64,000 bases of DNA from Myxococcota bacterium (GTDB lineage Bacteria; Myxococcota; B64-G9): contig JAKLGA010000001.1 in NCBI GenBank assembly GCA_022710975.1, positions 62,001-126,000 on the forward strand, read 5' to 3'. The notes below the pieces were generated by a model, which was not told the origin of the DNA, did no database searches, and saw nothing but the letters and a program-made list of their open reading frames with translations. The translations under genes and the position numbers were made by a program. This document shows, one piece after another, positions 34,519 to 42,035 of this stretch. Numbering within the stretch: the first letter of the stretch is position 1; the number at the start of each line of letters is the position of its first letter.

Positions 34519-34842
34519 CTAGTGCAGGCGGGTGACCGGATCCCCGGAACGGACCGTGGCCAGATCCGTCTTCAGCTCGGACACGTCCCGCTTCAGGACG
34601 CGCACGTCGCCCGCCAGGTCGAGCACCGCCTGCTCGATGCGGTCCATGCGACCTTCCATCCGTTCCATGCGACCGTCCAAGCGGTCCATGCGACCTTCCT
34701 GGCGATCCATCCGTAGCTCGAGCTGGTCGAAGCGGGCGTCGTGCCTCGTGAGGTGCTCGTTGGCCATGACCACGCCGTCGGCGACGGCCTGGATGGTGGA
34801 CTTGAGATCCTCGATCATCACACCGAGGTCGTTCAGCTCCAT
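34519..34842 (-). CDS. Small heptad-repeat coiled-coil protein
   Basis: 107 residues from MELNDLGVMIEDLKS, with GGAGG 5 nt before ATG 34842. The middle consists of four 7-residue repeats of the form [MG]RMDR[LQM][ED]G, encoded by an obvious 21-bp DNA repeat at about 34641-34715. Helical segments with heptad spacing (VLDLAGDVRVLKRDVSELKTDL) lie on either side. It should form a long parallel coiled coil or trimer. No other domain is visible. Similar small proteins are scattered in bacterial genomes without assigned function. It sits alone in a repeat-rich, otherwise gene-poor tract, and its last codons overlap a GTGACCGGA repeat. Confidence 0.7.
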   Translation of the reverse strand: MELNDLGVMIEDLKSTIQAVADGVVMANEHLTRHDARFDQLELRMDRQEGRMDRLDGRMERMEGRMDRIEQAVLDLAGDVRVLKRDVSELKTDLATVRSGDPVTRLH

Positions 34843-34990
34843 GGCGCCTCCAGGGTAGGGGACCACGCGGCGGAAAGCAACCGCCAGGTGACTGCGATTC
34901 GTCGGCTCATCCGTGCAAGCGAGATGCCAAGGCGCAGAGACAGAGATTCCGGGGTGTTGCATGGGAGCTCGACCCGGGACGAACAGTCGC
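34843..34990. other. Start of a gene-free stretch (34843-35218)
   Basis: No gene is supported between the coiled-coil gene and the broken NYN gene (376 bp). The first 150 bp hold nothing recognisable beyond a possible weak promoter for the coiled-coil gene. The rest is palindromes and a truncated copy of the inverted-repeat element. Confidence 0.5.
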
Positions 34991-35031
34991 GTGACCGGAT
35001 TTCCCGGACACCGTGCCCGGATTCCGGACAC
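34991..35031. repeat. Paired GTGACCGGA-type palindromes, copy 1
   Basis: GTGACCGGATTTCCCGGACAC is followed at once by CGTGCCCGGATTCCGGACAC, two related dyads in tandem. A comparable pair lies at 35996-36035, and a half-copy GTGACCGGATCC at 34532-34543. Confidence 0.6.
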
Positions 35032-35061
35032 AGCGCCCGGAGGGTACTGTCGCCCCGCAGG

Positions 35062-35183
35062 GAAGGTGCCATCCACCCGCGGCCGTGTCCTGGGCCTTGG
35101 CCGATCCCGCGTGTGTGAATCGCCCCGGGCAGTCCCTCGAGAGGGGAGGACAGGGGATGATCAGCAGGGCGGTCCAGCCTGGC
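35062..35183. repeat. Inverted-repeat element, partial copy B (left half)
   Basis: It shares AAGGTGCCA.CCACCC and then the left arm of the element with copies A and C up to about 35183, after which similarity stops abruptly. The right arm is missing. The break lies 36 bp from the end of the frameshifted NYN gene. Confidence 0.7.
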
Positions 35184-35218
35184 GCGGCACCGGACTGCGG
35201 GGGGCTGGTACCAGTCAG

Positions 35219-35744
35219 CTACCGATAGTCGACTGGGTCGATGCAGGCGTCGTAGGTCCCGCGATCGAGTCGGATCCAATCGGTGCCGTTGATGCCCCGC
35301 CTGTTGTGGTACGTGGGGCTCACAGGGACTACGCTGGCGACCTTGAGCCAGCGCTGATGCTCGATGGAGATGGCCCGCACCTCGTCCGCGACCTCGGACA
35401 GATCCTGGTCCCTGGCTGAAGAGCACGGCCACCTCGAACTCTCGTCGGCTGGCGAGGCGGATGACGTCGAGGGCGAGGCGCACGTCGACGCCCTTCTCCC
35501 GGCCGACCAGCACCGACCTCTCGAGCCCGTCGACGATGGCCACCTCGTTCCGGTACCGCAGGGGTCGGGTGAAGGACCAGATGCCCCTCGTTCCCATGAC
35601 CGCCAGCTTGCGCTGCCAGAAGGAGTGCCAGCGAGGATTCACCTCCCGGTCCGGGACCCCGGTGTAGAACCTGATCTGGCTGAGCCTCCAGTCCCTCTGT
35701 CTGCAGATCGCCAAGGCCAGCGAGCCCACGTCCCACCCTCCGAG
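35219..35744 (-). pseudogene. NYN/LabA-like (DUF88) gene remnant, N-truncated and frameshifted
   Basis: Read on the minus strand, the frame begins just after TAG with LGGWDVGSLALAICRQ and continues through RIRFYTG-like QIRFYTGVPDREVNPRW, RNEVAIVDGLERSVLVGREKGVDVRL and ALDVIRLA to EVAVLFSQ. There a GGG (35410-35412) in place of GG shifts the frame. Removing one G restores DQDLSEVADEVRAISIEHQ and so on to PVDYR and TAG at 35219-35221. This is the NYN (PIN-like nuclease) family of predicted RNases. The N-terminal strand with the first catalytic Asp (typically FIDGxN) is absent and is replaced by a terminator. Both lesions argue for a dead gene. A sequencing error could explain only the frameshift. 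Confidence 0.75.
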
Positions 35745-35745
35745 C

Positions 35746-35792
35746 TAGAAACACAAAACCCCGCTGGAGGCCTCGCGGCTGATCCAGCGGGG
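35746..35792 (-). terminator. Strong intrinsic terminator upstream of the NYN remnant
   Basis: On the minus strand CCCCGCTGGA (35792-35783) pairs perfectly with TCCAGCGGGG (35768-35759). GCC/GGC pairs inside the loop, and TTTTGTGTTT follows. It would end transcripts coming from about 35.8-35.9 kb. It lies directly behind a tRNA-like sequence. Confidence 0.75.
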
Positions 35793-35840
35793 AGCAGATG
35801 GTGCAAGTATCCAACCTGCGATGACCGGAGTCAACTCCTG
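35793..35840 (-). pseudogene. Possible tRNA 3'-half relic
   Basis: On the minus strand AGTTGACTC is followed shortly by GGTCATCGCAGGTTGGATAC and TTGCACC. GCAGG-TTGGATA-CTTGC has the size and stem of a tRNA T-arm, with loop consensus TTCGAAT changed at C56. The upstream letters resemble the anticodon/variable part of bacterial tRNAs with a deletion. No matching 5' half or acceptor strand was found, so it is at most a relic. Confidence 0.3.
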
Positions 35841-35995
35841 CCCCCTCTCGTCCTCTAGCCCAGCAAACTTCGGGCCAAGCGGCCGGTCCTTCTGCAGGGC
35901 GCGCGAAGATGCACGCAGCCCCTCGGAATCACGACGGTCCTGGGCGCGAAGGGCGAGGTGCCAGGCCCAGGGCGTGCTGGCCCTCGGGTCGGCGG

Positions 35996-36035
35996 GTGAC
36001 CGGAATCCGGTCACGGTGTCCGAGAAAACCGGACA
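35996..36035. repeat. Paired GTGACCGGA-type palindromes, copy 2
   Basis: GTGACCGGA-A-TCCGGTCAC (35996-36014) is a perfect 9-bp dyad around one base. TGTCCG...CGGACA (36017-36035) follows. It is equivalent in layout to the pair at 34991-35031. Confidence 0.65.
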
Positions 36036-36069
36036 TGTGCAAGGGACCAGGTGCTGGTGGCGCCGGAGA

Positions 36070-36221
36070 GTTGGCCAATCTCGCGTGTGTGAATCGCCCC
36101 GGGCAGTTCCTGGAGATGGGAGGGCAGGGGATGATCAGCAGGGCGGCCCAGCCTGGCTCTCGCCTTCCCTCACATCCTCGAAGAATGCCCTGAGCGATCC
36201 ACACACGGGGGGTCTGCCAAC
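36070..36221. repeat. Inverted-repeat element, full copy C
   Basis: 152 bp, exactly the length of copy A core, from GTTGGCC to GCCAAC, with the same inner arms GTGTGTGAATCGC and GCGATCCACACAC. Most differences from copy A are in the left arm (36108-36140). The right arm is nearly identical. No open frame looks coding. Confidence 0.8.
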
Positions 36222-36223
36222 GT

Positions 36224-36236
36224 CCCCCTTCGGGGG
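36224..36236. repeat. UUCG-type tetraloop hairpin after element C
   Basis: CCCCC-TTCG-GGGG gives, in RNA, a C(UUCG)G tetraloop on a 4-bp GC stem, 3 nt after the element end. Such loops are favoured in RNA, hinting that the element is transcribed. Confidence 0.5.
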
Positions 36237-36240
36237 CTAA

Positions 36241-36272
36241 GTTTCCTGCGCGCCCCAGGGGCGCTTGGAAAC
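36241..36272. repeat. Hairpin with GCGCGCC...GCGCTTG core (second of two)
   Basis: GTTTCC (36241-36246) pairs with GGAAAC (36267-36272). Inside, GCGC pairs with GCGC and CCC with GGG around a CA loop, and TT is bulged on the 3' side. Core and bulge match the hairpin at 34454-34487, and the outer stem does not. Confidence 0.7.
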
Positions 36273-36389
36273 CTGGCCCCCCCATGCGCGGGTCCCCCTC
36301 GAGGAGAACAGCGAGTCCGGCCACTGACGAAGTCCGCGGGATCAGGGACGGCGCGGGGCGCGTGCGTCGAGGAACCTCTCCTGGAGGAA

Positions 36390-36740
36390 TCAAAGCAGCC
36401 TGACCAGGGCGGAGATCAGGGCGGCGATCGCCAGCAGGCCCGACAGCAGGATCACCGGGAAGGGCCAGCCGGGCAGATCGTCCGTGTCCACGCTCACCCC
36501 CTCCGGGGCGAGCTCGGCCGCCCGGGCGCGGGCCTCCTCGGGCGGCACCCCGCGCGCGGCCTGTTCGGCCAGGAACTGCCTGGCCGCCAGCGCCACCTTG
36601 CAGCGCCGCAGGTAGAGGGTCAGCAGGAGCGCCAGCGGGCTCAGGCCCGCGGCCACCCCCGCGACGATCCAGGCCTGGCCCAGGGCGTAGAGCCCCGCGG
36701 CCGCGAGCCACAGCGCGCCGATGACGAGGGGGACGATCAT
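36390..36740 (-). CDS. Small membrane protein downstream of the giant TPR gene
   Basis: 116 residues with two hydrophobic helices near the N-terminus (MIVPLVIGALWLAAAGLYAL, then WIVAGVAAGLSPLALLLTLYL) and one at the C-terminus (PVILLSGLLAIAALISALVRLL). An Ala/Glu/Arg-rich soluble stretch (about 50-90) lies between them. I do not recognise the family. It begins 9 bp after the stop of the 1,727-residue TPR gene, so the two are almost certainly co-transcribed. It may anchor or recruit the TPR protein at the inner membrane, which is inference from position only. Confidence 0.65.
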   Translation of the reverse strand: MIVPLVIGALWLAAAGLYALGQAWIVAGVAAGLSPLALLLTLYLRRCKVALAARQFLAEQAARGVPPEEARARAAELAPEGVSVDTDDLPGWPFPVILLSGLLAIAALISALVRLL

Positions 36741-36749
36741 GCGCTCACG

Positions 36750-39700
36750 TCAGCTCAGGATGGTCAGCTTCAGGCGGGTGCGCAGGTTGAAGTACTCCTC
36801 GCTGACCGCGAAGCGGAAGAGCTCGCTGATGACCGGCTGGGGGGTGAAGGCCGCCACCATCTCGGCCGTGCTGGCGAAGCGCCGGCCGGCCAGATCCGAG
36901 CGCTCGCGGCTGAGGTGCATGACGGCGTTCGGCAGGTCGGCCGAGAGCGCCAGGCCGGCCCGCACCGCCGAGTGCTCCACCCCGCGCAGGTACGCGTCGT
37001 AGTCCGGCCGGCGCTGCAGCGCGGCCTGCTGGCCCGGGCTCGAGAGCAGCTCCTCGACGGCCTTCCTGGCCTTGCGCGAGATGGCCTTCTGTACGCGCTT
37101 GGCGAAATCCGCGGACAGCTGACCCGGGAAGGTGGCCAGGGCCGAGCCGGAGGCGGTGGGCTGGACCAGCGCGGCGATGAGCTGGGGCAGGTCGCGTGGC
37201 CCGAGCTTGGACGCCAGGAACGAGCCGTCCACCAGGCGTTTCAGCGCCCGCGCCAGGGCGAAGCGCTGCTCCTTGACGTTGGTGTGCTTGACCAGGCTGT
37301 CGCCCACCACGATGGAGAGTGGATCGGTGTTCTCCACGAACACCAGGTGGGTCGGCTTGGTGGAGCGGTACAGCTCGTACTCGAGCGTCCCCAGGGTGGC
37401 GAGCAGGCTGTCGCACAGGGTGCGCAGCGGGTCGTCGGGCCGCACGCGGTCGGCCTTGCCCACCCCATGCTGAGCCAGATCGCCCGGGAAGAGCTTGCAG
37501 AACTCCTTGCCCGCGAGCTGCAGGATGGAGCGCACCGGGCCGCGCTCCTCGGGGTGCACGACGAGCCGCTCCACCTCCTCGGCCGAGAGCCGCTCGCTGG
37601 TGCGCTCGGGCAGCTTGGCGGCGTTCTCCCCGTAGAAGAACTCCTCGTTCTGATCGGCCGCGCGCAGGTGGTGCAGCACGGCGCACACGGCGAACACCTT
37701 GTCGTGGGCGCGCTGCTCGTCGAAGATGCGGCGCATCTCGTGCAGCGACTCCAGCCGGAAGGGCTGGAGCGCCAGCAGCCTGCGGTGCACCTCGACGGCG
37801 TTGGCGTAGTACAGGCCGGTCTTGCCGTACAGCGCGGCCAGGGCCACGTGGGCCTCGGCGTGGCTGGGATCGAGCTCGAGCACCCGCTTGTACTCCAGGA
37901 TGGCCTTGTCGGCGGCGCCGAGCTTCTCTGCCTGGAGCTGGCCCATCTGCATGTGCAGCGCGATGGCGTCCGCCGTCCGCTCGGGCGGCAGCAGGCCCAC
38001 GGCCGACTGCAGGGAGGCCACCAGATCGGCCCAGCGCTCCAGGCGCGCGTACAGGCCGCCCAGGCGCTGGACCACGTCCAGGTTGCCCGGCTGGAGCTGG
38101 TGGATGCGCTGGTAGGTGGCCACGGCCTGGGCCGCGTCGCCCAGCCCGACCTCGTGCACCTGGGCGAGATCGAGCAGGTAGACGATCTGGTTGGCCGGGT
38201 CGGCCGCGGCCATGCGCTCGAGGATGCCGGCCACCTCGGGCCACTGCTGACGGGCGGTGTGGATGGCCCGCAGGCGGGTGAGCGCCTCGGGGTGATCGGG
38301 ATCCCGGTTGAGCACCTGGCGCAGGTGGTGCACCGCGCGATCGAGATCGGGCCGCTTCTCCTGGAAGATGACGCCCAGCCGCAGGTGGGCCGCCAGCCCC
38401 GCGGTCGGCTCGATCGGCAGCTCCAGCAGCCGGCTGATCAGCGTCACCGCCTCGTCCCAGCTCTGCAGCTCGAAGGTCAGCTCCGACAGCGCCGTGAGCG
38501 CTGCCAGGTGCCCGGGCACCAGGCGCAGCACCTCGCGGTAGTGGGCCGAGGCCTCCTCGGGCCGCTTGAGCTGGGTGCGCAGCAGGCCGCCAAGCTTCGA
38601 GTTGAAGTCGAGCTGGCTCGGGGTGTCCTCGGCCACCTGCAGCCGCAGCTGGTAGAGCTCCACCAGCCGGGCCCAGTCCTGCTGGGCGATCAGCAGGGGC
38701 TCGAGCTGGGTGTAGGCCTGGGCCTCGCGCGGGTTGCGCTGCAGCACCTGGAAGAAGCACTCGATGGCCTGGGGCGTGGCCTGGAACTGGTCGCGGTACA
38801 CCTGGCCGGCCAGCAGGAGGTTGGCGATGGCCTGGTGCGGGTCGTGCGTGAGCTGGCCCTCGCGGTTCAGCATGTCGATGGTGGCCTGGGCGTTGCCCAT
38901 GGCCTGGTAGAGCCGCTTCAGCGCCTTGACCGCCGGCAGGCTGTCTTGCTGGAGCCGGAGCGCCTCCTGGCAGTAGTGCACCGCCGCGGCCGGGAGGTTG
39001 AGCCGGGTCTCGGCCAGGTCCGCGATGCGCAGGCACAGATCGGCCGCCTCGTCCGCGCCGTGCACGAAGGCGAGCTCGCGCTCGTACAGCATGCGCAGCC
39101 CGTGCCAGGTGCCGAACTTGTGGTACAGGATGTCGAGCGCGCGGGCCGCCTCGAGGTTGCCGGGCTCCAGGTGGAGGAGCTTCAGGTAGTGGCTGGAGGC
39201 GTTCTGCGGCGGCTGGACCCGGTTCTCCTTCAGGTCCGCCAGGCGGGACTGCAGGGCGGCCTGGAAGCGCCCGTCGGCCACCCGCGCGGACTGGGCCTCG
39301 TACACCCGCAGCAGGGCGGCGTAGTTGCGCTGCTGGAGGTAGATGCGCTCGAGGGCCTCCAGGGTCGGCATGTGCCCCGCGTCCAGCGTCAGGATGCGCT
39401 CGTAGCACTCAGCCGCGCGCACCAGATCGTTCAGCTCGCCCGCGTACAGGTCGGCCATGCGGTACAGCAGCTCCACCTGGCGCGCGGCGGAGGTGGCGGC
39501 CTTCAGCTCCCGCTCGTGCAGGCCGAGCAGCTCCCGCCAGGCCCGGGTCTGGGAGTAGAGGCGCACCAGGGCGTGGGTGGTCGGGCCGTGCTCCGGGATG
39601 AGCGTCAGGATGCGCTGGTAGGCGTCCACCGCCCGGTTCACCTGGCCCAGCTTGTGCTCCCAGATCTCGGCCGACTGGAACAGCGCCAGGGCCTTCTGGG

Positions 39701-41933
39701 CCGGGTCCTCGAGGGTGTTGGCCTCCTGCTCGATGGCCTCGATGAGCCCCTCCCAGTCGCCGCGCTTGCGGTGGATGCGCCGCAGCGCCTTGAGGGCCGG
39801 GAAGTGCCCCGGCAGCAGGCGCAGCACCTCGCGGTAGGAGCCGACGGCCTGGTCGATCTCGTTCAGCCGGTCCTCGTACAGCTCGCCGATCTTGAACAGC
39901 AGGGTGACCTGCTGGGCGGGGTTCTGGGTGACCTCCATCTCCTGGCGGTACATGGCGATCAGCTCGACCCAGCGCCCCTTGACGAAGTACAGCCGGCCCA
40001 GGCTCTGCAGGGCCGGCAGGTAGGAGGGCGACAGCACCAGGGCCTGCTGGTACAGCTCGATGGCCTTGTCCTTGTCGTTCAGCTTCTCCTCGTAGATCTC
40101 GCCGTTGCGGTGCAGCAGCGCCACGACCTGCTTCTGGTCGTTGACCAGCTGGCCCTCGAGCTCGTTGATGCGCACCATGTCGGCCCAGCGGTCGACCCGC
40201 GAGTACAGCTTCCCCAGCGCCCGGATGGCCGGCACGTGGTTGGGGCTGACCTCCAGGATGCGCTGGTAGGTCTCGATGGCCTTGTCGACGTTGTTGAGCT
40301 TCTCCTCCCACAGGGCCCCGACCTTGTCCAGCAGGAACACCACCTGATCGTGGTCCTGGTTCCCGGCCAGCTCGCGCTCGTACATCTGGATGAGCGCCTC
40401 CCAGCGGCTGAACTTGGTGTACAGGCGGCTCAGGGCCTGGATGGCGGGCAGGAAGCCCGGGTTGTGCTCCAGGCAGCTCTCGTAGCGCTGGATGGCCTCG
40501 TCGTGGCGCCCCAGGCGCTCCTCGAGGATCTCGGCCAGCTTGTAGGTGCGGTTGACGCGCTGCTTGGGATCCTGGGCCTCGCGGACCTCCACCTCGTACA
40601 TGCCCACCAGCTGGGCCCACATGCCCTTGCGGTAGAAGAGCTTGCCCAGGGCCTGCAGCGCGGGCAGGTAGGCGGGGTCGAGCTCGACCACCCGCTGGTA
40701 ACAGGGGATGGCCTGGTCCTCGTTGAAGAGCTTCCCCTCCCACAGGGTGCCGAGCTTGAAGTGCAGGGCCACCAGCTCCTGGCGGTCGGTGATGACCTGC
40801 ACCTGGCGCTGGATGATGGGGATGAGCTCCTGCCAGCGCATCAGCCCCTCGAGCGTGAGGGCCAGCTCGGCCAGCACCATGTGGTCGCCCGGGCTGAGCT
40901 CCAGCGCCTTCTGCAGCGCCTGGATGGCCCGCTCGTCGTCCCCGAGCTGATCCTTGAGCAGGCGCGCGGCCCGGTACATGCGCTCGCTGGCCGCGCCCGG
41001 CTCCTCCAGGGTGGCCGCCTCGGCCAGCAGGAGCCCCACCAGCGGCTCCCAGTTGCTCGCCTCGGTGTACAGGCGTCGGAGCGCCTGCATGGCGATGGGG
41101 TTGCGGGGATCGCGGGCCAGCACCTGGCGGTACAGCTCCTCCGCGCCGGCCGCGTCCTTGCCCTGGCCGAGCCGCATGCGGGCCAGGCTGAGCAGCAGCT
41201 GGACGGCAACCTGCGGGTCGGAGGCGCGCTCCAGCAGGAGCTCGCGGAGCTCCACGACCCGGCCCCAGTCGCTGGCCGCGATGGCCAGCCGCTCGAGCTG
41301 CCGGAGCACCTCCACGTGGCCCGGGCTCTCCTTGAGCGCCGCCTCGTAGGCCGCGCGCGCGTCGTCCACCCGGCCGAGCTTCTCCTCCAGGATCCGTCCG
41401 CGGGTGTGCAGCAGGTGGGCGCGCAGGCTCGGGTCCGCGACCGCGCCCAGCTCGGAGTCGATGATCTGCACGGCCACGTTCCAGTTGCCCACCTGGGAGG
41501 CCAGGCGGCGGGCGGCCCGGATGTTGGGCAGGTAGCCGGGCTGGAGCTGGAAGGCGCGGTTGTAGCACTGCCAGGCGTTGCGCGGCTGGGCCAGCTTCTC
41601 CTCCCAGATGCGCCCGCACTCGTAGTACAGCCGGGCCGCCTCGGGCAGCTCGCCCAGGGTGGCGATCTCGCGCTCGTACTCGGCGATCAGCGCCTGCCAG
41701 GTGGGCGCCTGGCGCGGGTCGTAGGGCGCGGGCTGGCTGCCCGGACCGCCCGCGAGCGGCAGGCTCTCGGCCGGCGCGGGGCTGTCCTCGGCCAGGTGCA
41801 CCTCGATGGCCGGAGGCAGGGACTCCACCGACACTTCGATGCCCGAGGCGGGCGGCTCGGAGACCTGCACCTCGGGGGCCGGGGCGGCGCCTGGCGCCTG
41901 GGGGTTCCGGAGGTCCTGGGGATCCTGGCTCAT
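36750..41933 (-). CDS. Giant TPR-repeat protein (1,727 residues)
   Basis: Starts MSQDPQDLRNP at ATG 41933 with GGAGGG about 8 nt upstream. There is no signal peptide. The first 90 residues are Pro/Glu-rich and disordered. From about 95 to 1,400 the chain is a regular array of TPR pairs with a period near 73-75 residues. Each pair contains forms of LYxEKLNDxDKAIExYQRxLxLxPxHxPALxALxRLY. A conserved-looking C-terminal domain of about 280 residues follows (EEVERLVVHPEERGPVRSIL to LRTRLKLTILS), without repeats or known motifs. Cytoplasmic TPR proteins of this size occur in Myxococcota without known role. The membrane protein behind it may be its anchor. Confidence 0.88.
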   Translation of the reverse strand: MSQDPQDLRNPQAPGAAPAPEVQVSEPPASGIEVSVESLPPAIEVHLAEDSPAPAESLPLAGGPGSQPAPYDPRQAPTWQALIAEYEREIATLGELPEAARLYYECGRIWEEKLAQPRNAWQCYNRAFQLQPGYLPNIRAARRLASQVGNWNVAVQIIDSELGAVADPSLRAHLLHTRGRILEEKLGRVDDARAAYEAALKESPGHVEVLRQLERLAIAASDWGRVVELRELLLERASDPQVAVQLLLSLARMRLGQGKDAAGAEELYRQVLARDPRNPIAMQALRRLYTEASNWEPLVGLLLAEAATLEEPGAASERMYRAARLLKDQLGDDERAIQALQKALELSPGDHMVLAELALTLEGLMRWQELIPIIQRQVQVITDRQELVALHFKLGTLWEGKLFNEDQAIPCYQRVVELDPAYLPALQALGKLFYRKGMWAQLVGMYEVEVREAQDPKQRVNRTYKLAEILEERLGRHDEAIQRYESCLEHNPGFLPAIQALSRLYTKFSRWEALIQMYERELAGNQDHDQVVFLLDKVGALWEEKLNNVDKAIETYQRILEVSPNHVPAIRALGKLYSRVDRWADMVRINELEGQLVNDQKQVVALLHRNGEIYEEKLNDKDKAIELYQQALVLSPSYLPALQSLGRLYFVKGRWVELIAMYRQEMEVTQNPAQQVTLLFKIGELYEDRLNEIDQAVGSYREVLRLLPGHFPALKALRRIHRKRGDWEGLIEAIEQEANTLEDPAQKALALFQSAEIWEHKLGQVNRAVDAYQRILTLIPEHGPTTHALVRLYSQTRAWRELLGLHERELKAATSAARQVELLYRMADLYAGELNDLVRAAECYERILTLDAGHMPTLEALERIYLQQRNYAALLRVYEAQSARVADGRFQAALQSRLADLKENRVQPPQNASSHYLKLLHLEPGNLEAARALDILYHKFGTWHGLRMLYERELAFVHGADEAADLCLRIADLAETRLNLPAAAVHYCQEALRLQQDSLPAVKALKRLYQAMGNAQATIDMLNREGQLTHDPHQAIANLLLAGQVYRDQFQATPQAIECFFQVLQRNPREAQAYTQLEPLLIAQQDWARLVELYQLRLQVAEDTPSQLDFNSKLGGLLRTQLKRPEEASAHYREVLRLVPGHLAALTALSELTFELQSWDEAVTLISRLLELPIEPTAGLAAHLRLGVIFQEKRPDLDRAVHHLRQVLNRDPDHPEALTRLRAIHTARQQWPEVAGILERMAAADPANQIVYLLDLAQVHEVGLGDAAQAVATYQRIHQLQPGNLDVVQRLGGLYARLERWADLVASLQSAVGLLPPERTADAIALHMQMGQLQAEKLGAADKAILEYKRVLELDPSHAEAHVALAALYGKTGLYYANAVEVHRRLLALQPFRLESLHEMRRIFDEQRAHDKVFAVCAVLHHLRAADQNEEFFYGENAAKLPERTSERLSAEEVERLVVHPEERGPVRSILQLAGKEFCKLFPGDLAQHGVGKADRVRPDDPLRTLCDSLLATLGTLEYELYRSTKPTHLVFVENTDPLSIVVGDSLVKHTNVKEQRFALARALKRLVDGSFLASKLGPRDLPQLIAALVQPTASGSALATFPGQLSADFAKRVQKAISRKARKAVEELLSSPGQQAALQRRPDYDAYLRGVEHSAVRAGLALSADLPNAVMHLSRERSDLAGRRFASTAEMVAAFTPQPVISELFRFAVSEEYFNLRTRLKLTILS

Positions 41934-42035
41934 CGGGCAACCCTCCGCATCCGAGTGGCAACGAACTGTCACGAATTCCGGAACTTTCGAATACCACAGG
42001 GGCCGGGAGGGGGCAAGGGCCCACGCGGGGCGGAG

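Larger units (their letters stand above)
35841..36389. other. Gene-free, repeat-rich stretch
   Basis: About 550 bp without a supportable gene. It holds palindromes (35996-36035), the full inverted-repeat element C (36070-36221) and two hairpins (36224-36236 and 36241-36272). The remainder up to the membrane-protein stop at 36390 shows nothing recognisable. Confidence 0.6.

Noticed and set aside
34641-34715. Short regular repeats that look like a CRISPR array
   Set aside because: The 21-bp units are contiguous, in frame and encode coiled-coil heptads. There are no spacers and no cas genes.
35793-35880. Intact tRNA gene on the minus strand
   Set aside because: Only a T-arm-like part is visible. 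No 5' acceptor strand, D-arm or full anticodon arm can be drawn.
34454-36272. Integron attC sites or a retron msd hairpin
   Set aside because: No integrase or reverse transcriptase gene is present, and attC core sites are absent.
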